Assembly (NCBI GenBank): GCA_013398015.1
Contig: VZRR01011459.1
Coordinates: 258,536-322,535 of the forward strand
Reading direction: 5' to 3'
DNA: 64,000 nucleotides
From: Oreocharis arfaki
Taxonomy: Eukaryota; Chordata; Aves; Passeriformes; Paramythiidae
The notes under the pieces were generated by a model that was not told the DNA's origin, ran no database searches, and saw only the letters and a program-made list of their open reading frames with translations. The position numbers and the translations under genes are program-made. Below are positions 47,010 through 58,840 of the stretch, piece after piece. Within the stretch, counting starts at the first letter, position 1; each line of letters opens with the position of its first letter.

Positions 47010-47047
47010 NNNNNNNNNNNNNNNNNNNNNNNNNNNNNNNNNNNNNN
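47010..47047. other. Assembly gap (38 N)
   Basis: Thirty-eight Ns followed by CCCCC and, 35 bases on, a T run at about 47085-47104. An unresolved low-complexity stretch is the likely cause. Confidence 0.98.
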
Positions 47048-48089
47048 CCCCCAAAAGGAAAAATTGAATTCCAAACTAACTATATTTTTTTTTTTTTTTT
47101 TTTTGAGGGGAAGAGAACTCTATTTTCTTTTTAATGGGGCTGTGCCAAAATTGCTAACTTGTGCTAACCAAAATGCAATCATGTTGTCCATGAAGGGCTT
47201 TTTGTCTTTCTAAAAAAATGTCTTATAAGTAAGATTGGAGCTCTTAATCCAGTAATTCCTGGGCTGAATGCAAAGGTGATAAAAGTAGAGCTATGCCTTT
47301 TGTAGCAGAATTCTTCCTGTGCAGGTTTGCTGTCTGCTGGCCCGGTTCTTCTCCCCTCACTCATGGGCAGTCTCAGGTGGATTTCAAGAAAATTCACTCC
47401 TTGCTGAGAAGTTTTTTACTCAACATCTTGGAGGCAGCACGAGAGAGCTGTGAGTGAACAGGAGGAGTTTGTAGCTGCAAAGCTCCTCTTGCCATGAACT
47501 GGAAGAGTTCCCTCCTCGTTCCTTAGATGCATCTTTTCCCCCTGATTTACCTTTTTCACCTTTTCTGGATACAGTCTGTGTTTTGCTTCTTCTCACCTCT
47601 AAACCTCACACCAGATCTCCTCTTTCTTCTGGGCTTCATTCAGGGAGAGAAAAGAGACAGAAATTTGCTCGTTGTGTGACTGTACAAAACCCCCTTCGGT
47701 GGCTTCAGTTTCCCTAAATCACCGTCATTCATCAGCCTCATTTAAAAATAAATAAATCAGGGTTTCTGTTGCTTTAGAGAATATAAATTTGAAAAGCTGG
47801 TGGCTAATTACTTCTGTTAGACTCAGCTTCATGCTGGCAGCAAATGCCTGTCAACTGTTCCGTCAAAGACTTGTGTAATTGTCTGCGTGTCCCTGTCAGA
47901 GGATGCTGTGTTCCAGGGAGGCTTTTTCGTGGAATTGCTCCCCAAACAAGAACACCAGCACCCTTGGGTGCCTCAGAGTGTCTTCCTAGTTGATGTACTC
48001 TCAATTTACAAATCCTGTGTTCACACTGGAGCGAGGAGACCAGGAGAAGCTTGGATCTCAACATTTGCTTTTCCAAGATAATCAGCAAA

Positions 48090-48091
<2 letters not shown>
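47048..48091. other. Unique sequence, no gene seen
   Basis: Mixed sequence after the gap. AT-rich around 47740-47820. No gene recognised. Confidence 0.5.

Positions 48092-48128
<37 letters not shown>
48092..48128. repeat. GT microsatellite
   Basis: Uninterrupted GT run of 37 bases (about 18 units). Confidence 0.98.
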
Positions 48129-48130
<2 letters not shown>

Positions 48131-49720
48131 CACGAGGTTTGTAAATAAAAGGAGGCAATACTATCTCTGGGACCTTCATTTCACCCAAGCTATTGAATCA
48201 TCTCATCATAACTGCTTGTTATTAACCAAGTGGCATAATTCCAACTTAAACTTCCCCTTTGTTTACTAGAGACTTGCTGAGGAGCTTGCGCTGAATACTT
48301 AATTTTCAACCTTCTTAGCTGCATGTGTTCATAGAAGGACCAAGCAGTGTTTAACTCAAAGATCTAGAGCTGGGTGTGAAATTCAACTTTATTCTTAAAA
48401 GAAAGTTCCAGGTCTGTGTTTTAACATAGAAAAAACCTTGTGAACAAAATCCATTTAAATAGGGGGTGATGGAAAACCGGGAGGCACAATTTCTAATATA
48501 TACATAAACTTTAAAGCACCAAAATGTTCATTCTTTTAACTTTCACGGATTTTTCTCAGGAAGCACAGGGTTTATAATGTCTGTTTCCCCCAGTCCATCA
48601 AATTAATACTGTAGCTCCAATTGAATCTTGATTGCTGTTCTGATGCACTAGGCAGGGACTTGGCCTGTTGGAACTGTACAGTGTCCAAAATACCATCTTT
48701 GCCATCCTTACAAATCCCTGCTGACATTAATACAGCATGGAGAGGTCCTGGCTCTTTTGCTGAGTCAAAAAGGGAAAATACCCCAAGTGTGGAGCCTGTA
48801 GGAATAGTTTTAGTCAGGTGTTACTTGGAGGAAGTGTTTTAGCCTTCCTATTAAATGTCAGGGAGATGAAACAGTGTTCACCTTGAGAAGTTTAGGGTAA
48901 GCAGCCAAATTTCGAGGGCTGTTTGTCCCTGGAGGACCAACTGCTTTCCCAGTGCATGGAGCACAGGATAAACAGCCCAGGAGAATGGGCAGGGATTGAG
49001 CCTGGCTCTGGGGATCCTCCTGCTGCTTACAGGCCATTCCGTGAGTGCAAAACCAAAATATCCCGCCCTTTTTCCAGAGCTCAGAAGACGTGAAAGCAAG
49101 CTGTTAATCACACGTGCTGCTGTACATCTTAATATTTAAAATCAGGATGGAAAGGTGGCTGTGAGGCCTTGGAGGCTGAAGGGCTGTGCTTGGAAAAGCA
49201 ACAACAGCTTTGTGGAGCAGAGGGAGGGCAGGGAAGCTCCTCACGGAGCGGGGCTGCTGGTGATTCTCTATGCAACTGAGAAAAGGGTAGTAAAGGCACC
49301 TGGATAAATTAACTCAGATGTTTAAGTGATGCCGTTAATCCTTTCTGTAAACAGGGCTTTAACCACAAGCTCTACCTGCGCTTCCAGTTTCCAAATGCTC
49401 CTCCCTGGCCCTGCCTCTCCCTGGTGGAGAACCACCAAGCTGATCAACACACGAAATGAAGCAGGACCCAGTGCTATCCCTGCGCATTGCTGCTTCCTCC
49501 TGGTGCAGGAGCAACTTCCACATTCCCGGTTACAGCCATCCTCCACCCTCCTAACCCACAGCATCCGTATTTCCCGTGCGTTGCGCCACGCGACTGAGAA
49601 CAACCGCAACCTTCCCATTTGGGGTGCTTAGTCTTCAGAAAAGGATTTTTTTTTTTTCCTTTGAAAGTCCTTAACTTTCCCGAGTCCCTCGCGCTGTGCG
49701 CCCTCATCTCCCTGCCCAGT
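48129..49720. other. Unique sequence, no gene seen
   Basis: AT-rich to about 48620 (TTTAAATAGGGGG, TTCTAATATATACATAAAC and similar), then mixed. A T run lies at about 49648-49658. No gene, RNA or transposon recognised. Confidence 0.5.
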
Positions 49721-49962
49721 TTTTGTCTCACCCTCTCGTGGCACGACCCTGCGTGCGCTCAGCGACACACGCGGAGCCCTCCCCGCCCCGCGCAGCCCTG
49801 ACAGGATGGGTGCCCCAAGATAAATGGGCACCTTCTGCACGGAGCTGAAAATCGAACCGTCCCCGTGCTCATCTGGAGCTGAATAGATTGTCACGGAGCC
49901 TGGGGACAAGGGCAGCGGCGCGGGGGGGAGCGGGGCAGGGGCCGGCGCTGCGTCCCTGTGCG
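49721..49962. other. GC-rich lead-in to pentamer array
   Basis: CpG-rich words (GCGTGCGCTCAGCGACACACGCGG, CCCCGCCCCGCGC, GCGGCGCGGGGGGG) suggest a small island-like region continuous with the array that follows. The 181-aa minus frame at 49628-50173 is driven by the array. Confidence 0.45.
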
Positions 49963-50062
49963 GGGCTGAGCCGGGCTGGGCTGAGCCGGGCTGGGCTGGG
50001 CTGAGCTGAGCCGGGCTGAGCTGAGCCGGGCTGAGCTGAGCCCTGCCGAGCTGAGCCCAGCC
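49963..50062. repeat. GGGCT/GAGCY pentamer array
   Basis: Twenty consecutive pentamers in register. The first sixteen are all GGGCT, GAGCC or GAGCT; the last four are CTGCC, GAGCT, GAGCC, CAGCC. The plus strand is G-rich, with AGCT at four places. The composition resembles the core pentamers of immunoglobulin switch regions, but nothing nearby suggests an immunoglobulin locus. Minus frames over it encode AQPSSA-type repeats and are artefacts. Confidence 0.95.
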
Positions 50063-50219
50063 CACGGAGCTCTGGCTGCGCTCCCGGCAGCTGGGGCCGT
50101 GCTGGTGCACAGGGGGGACCCCCGGGGGCTGGAGGAGGGAGAGGAGCGCATATAAATCATTATTGGCGAACATCTCAGCTCTTGAGCCGGGCTGTCGCTT
50201 GCTGCTGCTCGTGGTGCAG
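50063..50219. other. GC-rich spacer
   Basis: Short GC-rich sequence between the pentamer array and the next AT-rich block; nothing recognised beyond that. Confidence 0.4.
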
Positions 50220-50520
50220 CCCAGACATAAATCATAATTCCCCTACAATAGATCCTTTCGCAGCCGCCATCAGGAAAAGTGTGTTGGTTTTATCGATTTT
50301 TTGACACCAGGGCCCTGGCAACGGCCGCTCTGAATCATTATGAAATGAAACTGATTAGGAATTCATGGAATACTAAATAAACTTTACGAGCCCGTTGTAA
50401 GTTTTTTGATGCATGGGGAGCGGAAAATGAAAACTAATGATATAAAAATTACACAGCGTGCTGAGTATTATTATACTGCTATTGATTTGTTTCAAACTGT
50501 ACATCAAAATCGAAGTGTGC
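50220..50520. promoter_or_regulatory. Candidate conserved noncoding element
   Basis: A sharp switch from GC-rich to AT-rich unique sequence: CAGACATAAATCATAATTCCC, GGTTTTATCGATTTTTTGAC, CTCTGAATCATTATGAAATG, CTGATTAGGAATTCATGG, AATACTAAATAAACTTTACG, AAAACTAATGATATAAAAATTAC, TACTGCTATTGATTTG. No repeats. Frame 50406-50798 crosses it but is not recognised. Strong enhancer-like texture. Confidence 0.48.
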
Positions 50521-51030
50521 TGGGTGTGCTTGGCTGCAAGGCTGATGCTCAAAAGCTTTTGAGGTGTTGGGTTTTTTTGTTGTTGGTTTGTTTTTTGTTT
50601 GTTTTTTTTTTTAATGCTGGCTCCAGCATTTTTTGCCAGTGGGAGAAGGTTGTGCCACTGCAGGGTTGCTCAAGCTCTCCCTGCACCTGCCTGTCCTCCT
50701 GCAACCACCCTCTGCATGGTGATCAAGGGTTTTATTCTCCCCGTTTGCGCGGGGATTCTCCCGAGATGAAAAATATATTGACGAGGATTTTAGCCTAAGT
50801 GGATAACTCCCCACACACACTTCTGCTCCAGGGAATTTTACTTCTGTTCCTTAACAGCCAAGGTGGTGAGGGAAGCCCAAGACACTTGACAAACATTTAT
50901 GCAAAAGTGCACAAAGGGATCATTTGTCCTGCCACTAACTGCAGCCACCTCGGGAGTGAAGGGGAACAGCTGGTTATAATGCTGCCCATCGCTTTGGGTC
51001 AAGAACAGATAACTTGCCATTTTTAAAACT
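50521..51030. other. Unique sequence, no gene seen
   Basis: Contains GTTTTTTTGTTGTTGG-like T/G stretches near 50570-50615 and mixed unique sequence. No gene recognised. Confidence 0.5.
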
Positions 51031-53110
51031 TTTCTTCCTACAAATAGACAATTTGTAACGTGTTCGTAATAGCCCTGTCCAGACTTAAAATCAATGGAAA
51101 TAATGAGTGGAATCGAGGTGATCTATTTGCTTCCTATTTACTATTTCTGACAGCAGAATTTAGCAAAATTAAGTATGGTGGAGGAAAAAAAAAAAAGGTA
51201 AAAAGGCTGGGATTGTTTCAGTGTCACCATGAGACAAACTGCTGAATAAGAGCAGGGAGGTGTGGTTGGATGTAGTGCTGGTGGTGTCATTGCTTATTTT
51301 TGTTGGGATAAAAAGGATCCTCAGCTGCAGATTGCCCTGCTTGCCTGGGAAGGTCTCTGTCCTGGCTGGAGCCGTGTGGTTCTGTATTGCAAAGTGCCCA
51401 CCCTGGCAGGCCAGGATGCTGAAGGATGCTGCTGCAGCTCATTTTATGATTTTCTTTAGGGGAAAAAACCCTGCCCTGAAGTAAATACTTTTCTTCTTCA
51501 TGGCATCCCATTCTGCTTGAGTTCTGTGTGTTGCAAGAAGAGCAGTGGGACACATGCAGCTGCGCCCAAAGCATTATTGGGGGAAAGCTTTTTGTCATTT
51601 GAGTGCACAAACAAGCTTGGATTTAGAAATGTCTTCTGGTGTAAATGGATTTGGCAGGTGATGGGAGCAGCAGTAACAAATAAGGCTGTAGCAGGGCTAA
51701 GCAGGTGCAGAACCAAACCTCCTTCCCCCTGCAAAATGAACACCAAAATCAACCACAAACCCTGTGGGTGCGAAGAGCTTCAGCGTGCCCAGCTGTGGGG
51801 CAAACACTTGAGCTGTGCAGGATGCTGCAAAGCCTGTGGCTTTGGGATCTGGGGAGTCCTGTGAGCAGGGCTGCAGTGACGTGATGGGGTTTCTCGAGGA
51901 GACAGCATTCCCAGGGTTGAGAGTATTTCTGAAAGCAAAGTCCCCCTGCCAGGGCAGGAGCTGTTTCTCTAAGCAGGTGACTCTGTCATGATAGCTGATT
52001 GTGGTGTCCCATGGCCTCAGCTCCCTGAGGTGGGGTCTTGCAGGGCTGTGGCCACTGCTGTAGGATCATCTGGCAGCTGAGCTGAGCTTAATGCAGGGGA
52101 CTTCTTAGGGTCAGCTCTATTTCTAGCTACCCATGCTGGTGATCGTCTCTGGCCTAAGCACATTGCCTGGAAATTAAAATGTAATACTGGCGAGTAGGGA
52201 GAAAATCCAACAGAATCGGGAACAAGAGAGGAGGAGAAAATTTAAGCAACTGGAAATAAGCTGCTGATCCACGCAGGGCTAAGCTGCCATGTCCCTCTGT
52301 AGTCCCCTGAGACTACACCTCTCTGTAAGTAAACCTCCTTCTGTGTCCCTGACACACGTGGATGTCACTGCTCCTGGCTGCACGCCGAGCACCAGCTTGT
52401 AAACTGGGATCTCCAGTTCTTCATCCCACAGACAGATCCTTGAGCTCCTTTCTCTTCCCAAGCACAGAGAGCTGAGCTGCAGGGTGTTAGTGGTGAATTT
52501 TGTTACGCTTTGGGCCGGGATGGCTTTGGTCAGGGAAGCTGTGCCTGCAGCCATCGTGGTTTTGTCCATGCCACTCTACTGTTCTTCTCAAGTGTGGGCT
52601 GGAGACGAAGATGTTATCTTCATATTCCCTGGGAAACAAATCTGGGGTGTAAGGCTGAGCAGCCCTACTTATTTGGAAAACAAACCCCTTACTTCCTACA
52701 CGTAATGTTACTCCAAGAGTGAGCTCCTGCTTCTGGTCCATGTCTGAGCAGTCCAGGGAATTAAAAATATATCACATTGTAAATGAATACAGCATGTCTT
52801 GAAGGGAAAACAGCTTTAGTGTTTCCCACCAGGGCTGTGTTTAACTGTGTCCCAGACCTTGTGCAGACCCCAGGGCAGCTCAAGGAACTCCTGCACGTGG
52901 GGAGAAGGCTCTCAGCTCCCATCCTCTCAAGCCCTGCCCAGTCCCAGCTTGCCGCATGCTCCCATAAATTCTTGGGCAGCTCTGGGCTCATTACCATAAT
53001 CTATGGACATTTGGATGTTTTGTGTGATGCAAACAGGGAATGATCTCAGCTGAAGGCAGTTCTGCTCTCGTTGCTCGCCGGGCGATAGCGGTGCCCGCTC
53101 TCCGCGCCTC
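51031..53110. other. Unique sequence, no gene seen
   Basis: An AT-rich part at about 51030-51210 (AAAATCAATGGAAATAATGAG, GCAAAATTAAGTATGG) could be a further element. An A run lies at 51185-51196. The remainder is mixed sequence with overlapping unrecognised frames. A short CpG-rich patch lies at about 53075-53130. Confidence 0.5.
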
Positions 53111-53420
53111 GTCAGCGCGGGCGCTGGGGATTTTTCTAAGATATGTATATTGAATTTAGATTTGTGCTCTTAGTACCTTCACTCATTCATTCAGAGCCAT
53201 ATTGACTACATAAATTGAGTGTTACAAGTAAGAGAGAGTTTAGCCATTATTTTCTCAGTGATTTGATTTAATGGCCTGGCTGTTTTGGCCATTACTTCTG
53301 GCTTTTCATTTGCATGGATTCTTGGCTCTGCTGATTAGCATGTTTTTTATACCTGCCATTTAATTTTTTTTTCCCCCTTTGGGAAAGCTGAGTGTTTCAT
53401 AATTAAATAAATCCCTGCAT
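53111..53420. promoter_or_regulatory. Candidate conserved noncoding element
   Basis: Unique AT-rich block: GATATGTATATTGAATTTAG, TACATAAATTGAGTG, GCCATTATTTTCTC, TTTGATTTAATGGCC, then a perfect POU octamer ATTTGCAT at 53308-53315 followed by CTGCTGATTAGCATG. No repeat or frame. Strong enhancer-like texture. Confidence 0.45.
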
Positions 53421-53580
53421 CTGTTTTGTATCTTCATACAAACACACGTATATAGTACTATATACATGTAATATATATATATATTTTTTTTTTCCCCCCA
53501 TCTCTGCTGATTATACGGAGTTAAACGCAGCTGTCTGTGTGACAGGAATATTGTGTACAGTGTGTGGAGTGATATACAGG
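53421..53580. repeat. AT-rich patch with perfect 18-bp palindrome
   Basis: GTATATAGTACTATATAC at 53448-53465 is a perfect palindrome. It is followed by a TA microsatellite (about 53472-53484), a T run and a C run. Likely a simple-sequence mutation product. Confidence 0.85.
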
Positions 53581-54080
53581 TCACTATATTACTGATGAAT
53601 AAAAGTTTCCTCCTAAGGCAGCTGCTGCAGATTACTTAGTGCTTGACATGGCGTGTCTTTGTGTCACTGTTGCCGGGTGAAATTAAATCAGAACAGGAAA
53701 ATATTAATTTAAAGTAGGGGATAGAGGCCGCTCACTTCCAATTACTCTCTACCCTGTCAGCTTTATATGGGCGCAAACAAGGAAGGAGGCTGGATTAATT
53801 GCTTTGGACTCTGCCCCACTACAGGCCCAATTATAGAAACATATTGGCTCCCAGCACTATTATATACACTGCTGTGCAGGAAATTGTGTGAAATTTTAAC
53901 GGATTTCAGACGTAATAATAGAGAACACGACTCAGGACAGCATTAGCAGTCTGGGTGGAATCTTTACGGATGGGTTAAGGTTAAGCTGTTTGGGGGTCCT
54001 TTGTGTATTAAAGGATCATCTGGTTAACCCATGTACTGGGAGCTTTTGATACTGGCCCGGGAGCAAACAGAATAAAAACA
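53581..54080. promoter_or_regulatory. Candidate conserved noncoding element
   Basis: Unique block with GAAATTAAATCAGAAC, AATATTAATTTAAAG, TCCAATTACTCTCTACC, CTGGATTAATTGC, CCCAATTATAGAAAC, CGTAATAATAGAG, GGTTAAGGTTAAGC. Long frame-free stretch without repeats. Together with 53111-53420 it may be one extended regulatory region. Confidence 0.43.
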
Positions 54081-56470
54081 TTCATCCTCTGACAACAAGG
54101 AGCTAAATCCTCAGTTGGAATGAGGGCAGGAACATGCAGTGTGAGGCTGGGGAGAGCAGGGCTGAGGAAGAGCCTTGCATGGCATTAAACACGCTGGTGT
54201 TGGGAGGTGCTCTTTAGAAAGGGCCCCTGGCTGGTGTCAGCTTTGGTGTGAGACCCACCTGCAAAGGCTGGGTCGGAACAAGCAGGGTGAGCAGCACTGA
54301 CATCTGAAATGGGCATGGGGTGCTTGTTCTGGGAGCGGTTGTAGGAGTAGTGCTCAATTCAGTATTTGAGTTAGAGTCTGTTCAGACTTCGTTCCTCTCG
54401 CCGTGAGTCCCACCTGCCGTTTCACTCCTTTCTCTGTGCTCAAACCCACGTGGTGTAAGCACTTGGTGATCTGTGTGCTGAATCAAGGGACTCACTCCAG
54501 AGCCAGAGGGGCCCTCAGGACTCCTGAACGTCCTGTCAAAGTCCCTGGTGTGCCCACGTGTGGAGTGTTGCACATCCACCATGGGCTGGTGGCTTTCTGA
54601 GACATCTAAGATATTGAAAGCGAGTAAAGAAATTCTGTTCCCAGACAAAAGTGCTGAAGCCGTTGAGCGGGTGCACCTTTGATCTCCTGCCCGCCGAGAG
54701 TGTTGTGGATTTGGTTTCACAAGAGCCCTGCTCTGCAGAGTGAGAGCAAACTGTGAGTTTAGCAAGTGTCTACCACGCTGCCTTGTGAGCCCCAGAACAA
54801 GCTCTGCAGTCTTTGACTTTGTGATCTCCCAAACTGCGTGACTCTGACACTTCCCTGCACTTCCTCTTCCTTGCTTGAGATACGTCAGTGACAACTGCTG
54901 AGGATTTTGGGGGGATGTTAGAGGACGGCCAGCTGGCTGGGTTCATAACTGAGGTAAACTGGGGTTCAGCCGGACTTGTTTTCAGCTGGTTTGGCTGGGT
55001 TGGATTACGCTGACTCTAGAAAGCCACATGGATGAAAACATAGAGCCCTGAAGAACATGAAGTGTGGCTTCAGCCACTCCTGCCTCTTGAAGCATCCATA
55101 GAGGGACCTTTAGAGAATCCCAAAAGCATTAGAAAAGGGAATTTGTCTTAAGGCACGCTATCTAACAGCAAGTGTGGTGGGACTGGGGAGTTCCATCCCC
55201 CTGGGTGGGAGCACTGTGTCAGAGGGGGCTCAGGCTGGAGGCAGCCCCATAACCTGGGTCAGGGGCTGCTCCCTTCGCTCCCTGCTCGGCGTGGCTTGCA
55301 CATCAATGACGGTCTGTGCCTGTGAATGGGCTACAATAAAAGTGTTACAATAGAGGGGGTGATTTAGGGTGGCAGGGGAAATGCACAAAGAGCCGGCTGG
55401 AGGATCCAGGGTGGTAGAGGCAAAGTAAATTCTGACCAGAGATGGTGATTGAATGGCTGAATCTCTGCTGTTTTGTCTGAGGAAAGTCCATTTAGTTCCT
55501 GGGTGGTTATTTGGAGGGAAGCTGCATCTCCAGCTCAAGTCCTTGCCTCCCTTTGGCTCTACTCCCTGTTCAGAGAGCCAGCAGGGCCTGCAGAAGCCCC
55601 ACAGCGTCACTTTTACATTTGCAGTTTGTGCTGGTTTTAAACCAGGAGGGGTGGAGGGCTGCATTTATGATGCCTGGTTTGGGAAATCTATTTTTGTTCC
55701 CTCTAACTGATTGTCTTGTAACCATGCCTGTTAGGAGTGGGGAGCACTGTACACAGAGCAGTGTATAGATATAAATCTCAGGGGATGCGTGCGGAATCTT
55801 ATCACAACCAAGCGACACTGAAAATTCTTTTGGCACTGGAGGCACTCTGATATGGTGATCTGGGGGAAAGGGGGGTGCAGGGGAGGCTGAGGTGGTCCAG
55901 CTTGGCCTGAGGTTTCCATCTCTTTGGAAGAGCAGGGAGAGCGCTGGAGGAACCAATGCCAACAGACGGCAGAGTCTGCCAAGGGCAGCTCCTGCTGCTG
56001 CCATGGTCTGTCCCACCCTCACAACTGGTGCTGACATTAAAACCTTTGGGATTGACCCAAAATCCTGTGGTATCGACCCAGTCTGAGAGGGCTGTGGAGA
56101 GTTTTAGATGGTGCTTCCAGCAGACCAGTGGCTCTGTCGGGATGTGGGCTCTAAACTGCTGGAGGAGCTTCCCTCGCTGCTGGGTCGGTGGGGTCTGAGA
56201 GCTTTCCATCCCCAGGGCAGGTCACCTCTGCCTTTCTGGCTCAGGGTGCCAAAGTGGCACCAATGCAGGCCCCTGCAGCTCCTGAAACTGTGCCTGTGGA
56301 GATGAAGAACAAGGAGAGGAGGTGCAGGTGGCTGCCGTGCGATGGGACAAGGACTCACAGCGAAGAGTGGCCACAGGGCGGCTGTTTGGCAGAGCTGTCC
56401 TCCATCCACCTCCCCCGGAGTCCCTGAGAACCTGAGACACACCCTGGGCCTTTGAGTGGGAGTCACTTAG
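54081..56470. other. Unique sequence, no gene seen
   Basis: Mixed to GC-rich sequence. Frames up to 170 aa (54382-54894 minus) and 155 aa (55570-56037 minus) show no recognised family and overlap others. No RNA gene or transposon seen. Confidence 0.5.
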
Positions 56471-58130
56471 CTGCTTACAGTAATTATCAGCTCCTTTATT
56501 CTTTTTTTTCTAGAAGCTTGTCAGAATTGGTCGGTTTTAGGGGAAAAAAAAATTAAAGCATTGCCTCTAAAGCACATGAGATGGATTCACCACTGATCTT
56601 CTGAACAGAAAGACTTTAAAGGTGCCTGTGGAGCTGGAACAGCACAGAGGGGGTTAACACTCTGCTATGTTGGTTTTGACTAGGGCCCATGGTTTTACTG
56701 CAGCAGTAAAGTCACTTTCCTTTTATGTTTAAAAGCCAGCAAGGAAAAATTGCAATTACAAAGACAACTAAAATCTTCACTGGTACTCAACAAGGTAATC
56801 AGTTCAATTGATTTTTTTTTTCCCTAGCCAGAAAAGTATTTAAAGTTAAATTCTATCCGTGATTTTTATATGGAAAAAAAAAATCTGTTCTCTGAAATGC
56901 TTCTTGGGTTTAAAAATGCTCTATTTTATTTGCCCTATAAATGCAAACTTATAAAATGCGATAAGGGATCTTTCTCTTCTCCCTGCACAGACAAGGCCTG
57001 AGAGAGCTCCCTGCTATCCCTGCATGGCTGCCAATTGCACAGACAGATATCACTCCATTAGTCATTAGCATCTAAATCATCCCACTTCTCATTCAGGTTT
57101 ACTGGGCTGTGATGGCTACTGGATTCATAGGACACCTGAGCCAGGTCTTTTGTACAAGGTCTCCTGGAGCAATTGATTGTAAAAAGACAGCAGGAGAGCA
57201 AACCGCTGGTTTCTGTGCCCTTTTGAGCAGGGAGGATGGGCTGTGCTGCCATGTGTTTTCTCTATGAATTATTAAAGTTTTTTTTCTTCTTGAAATATTG
57301 CAGGAGGATTGAGTTTGTGTTGTGCACGGTGGTGCAACACCCCAGTGCAAAAATTGTGAGGATTTTTGGGAAAAAAAATGAACAACTTTAATTTCCAAAC
57401 GTGATACAATGGGAGCATCCCTTCCCTCTCTTTCTGGGGTGGAAGTGGGATGGGGATAAAGGAGCTCCATGGCAGAGCAGCTCCATTAGAGGTGTGTTCT
57501 TGGACCGCTGTAATTAAAATTGTAGTTAATGTTGTAGTGAGTCTTATTTACGTGGATCAGGCTTCAAAACCTAATGTGTGAATATGGCTTTAAAATGACT
57601 GGGGAATTCAGGGGAGTTCAATTGCCAAGCACCTTGGAGCACCTGAGCTGCCCTGTGCCCGTGGGTTTCATGGCACACCCATCTTTGCTTAGGGACCAGA
57701 AGGTGCCTTTCCTGTTGAGGGCTACAAAAACCCAACCAACAAACAAACAACAAAAACCCCCCAACCACTGAAGTCTTTGGAGCTTTCCAGGGCAGGGAGA
57801 GAAGCAAATGAAAGTGGAGAGCAGCCTGTGATCCAGCACTCACTGTCGAGGGACTGGGGAGAATCCTTGAGGAGAGAAAGGAATGCCCAGCACATGTTCG
57901 TTTTCACTTGATGTTTTTAGAGGAAGTGGCTGACTGTCCATGAATGTGCTGGTTTGGGGGTTAACCCCTCCAGCATCCTGTGCCATTCCTTTGCCTACAA
58001 ACCCTTCATTAAAAGCAAGCTCCCATAAATTCCTGGCGATGGTATCCTTCCCAAGCCCCCGGGCTTCAGGGATCTTTAGTCACTTTGGATTGGACTGGAT
58101 TTGAAAATAGGTCCCGAAGGTGAAGGGCCA
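56471..58130. other. Mixed sequence with an AT-rich part
   Basis: From 56471 to about 57000 the sequence is AT-rich and frame-poor (CAGTAATTATCAGC, GAAAAATTGCAATTACAAAG, ATAAATGCAAACTTATAAAATG), a possible further noncoding element. The remainder is mixed. A short CAAAC repeat lies at about 57735-57750. No gene recognised. Confidence 0.45.
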
Positions 58131-58420
58131 ATACATCAGACCAGTAAATCATGTTTTATACCAACTCCTAATAATGAATGAATTGCCATTTCATACAATA
58201 CCTAAGTTAGGATTTTATTGATTAACTCTCATCTTGGTGTTCCACCCAAATCTGAGATATATTGCCTGCTGTAATTTTTACATTAGCTGTCAAATTCATC
58301 TTGTCTTCCCAGGGTTGTGATGTGTACGGAGCAGACAATAAAAACCATCAGAGTTTCGGTGTTTATCTAATGAATATACACAGGCCAGAGAGATTAATAA
58401 TGATTTGATAGGCAGAGCCG
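58131..58420. promoter_or_regulatory. Candidate conserved noncoding element
   Basis: AT-rich unique block: CCTAATAATGAATGAATTGCC, GGATTTTATTGATTAACTC, CTGTAATTTTTACATTAGCTG, ACAATAAAAACCATC, GAGATTAATAATGATTTGATAGG. No repeats or frames. Strong homeodomain-core density. Confidence 0.45.
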
Positions 58421-58840
58421 AGAGGCAGGAAATGCCCATGTTCGGGGCTGGGGACCAGGATTTCAGATGAAGGTGAGGGCTGGAGGAGGATGATGCTCAC
58501 TCGTCTCGCCCCACGCCTCCCTCCTCCCCCTGCCCGGCTGTAATGGATGAGGGGAGTCTCAGGGAAGCAAAGATGATGATTTTTTTGTGCATAACATGAA
58601 GGAGCAATGGGGGCAGGCTGCTGGTAAACACTAAACTAATCCTCTCAATGATTTGCCAAGGCAGAGCTCAGTGCCGGTGCTCAGAATCCAAACGAACCCT
58701 TGCTGGCGTTTCACCCTGGCATTCCTGTCCGATGGAAAAAAATACTTTTGGGATCTCCTTCCTTATCTATTTTCTGGTTAATAACCGCTCCAGGTGTTTA
58801 GCAGAGCCCTTGGCAGTACTTCCCTTGTGCTCCCACATCC
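58421..58840. other. Unique sequence before CpG island
   Basis: Mixed sequence with no gene recognised. It leads into the CpG-dense block. Confidence 0.45.

Noticed and set aside
49628..50235. AQPSSA-repeat frames on the minus strand
   Set aside because: Direct products of the pentamer array.
55150..55172. miR-124-like word TAAGGCACGC
   Set aside because: The match ends after ten bases and no hairpin forms around it.
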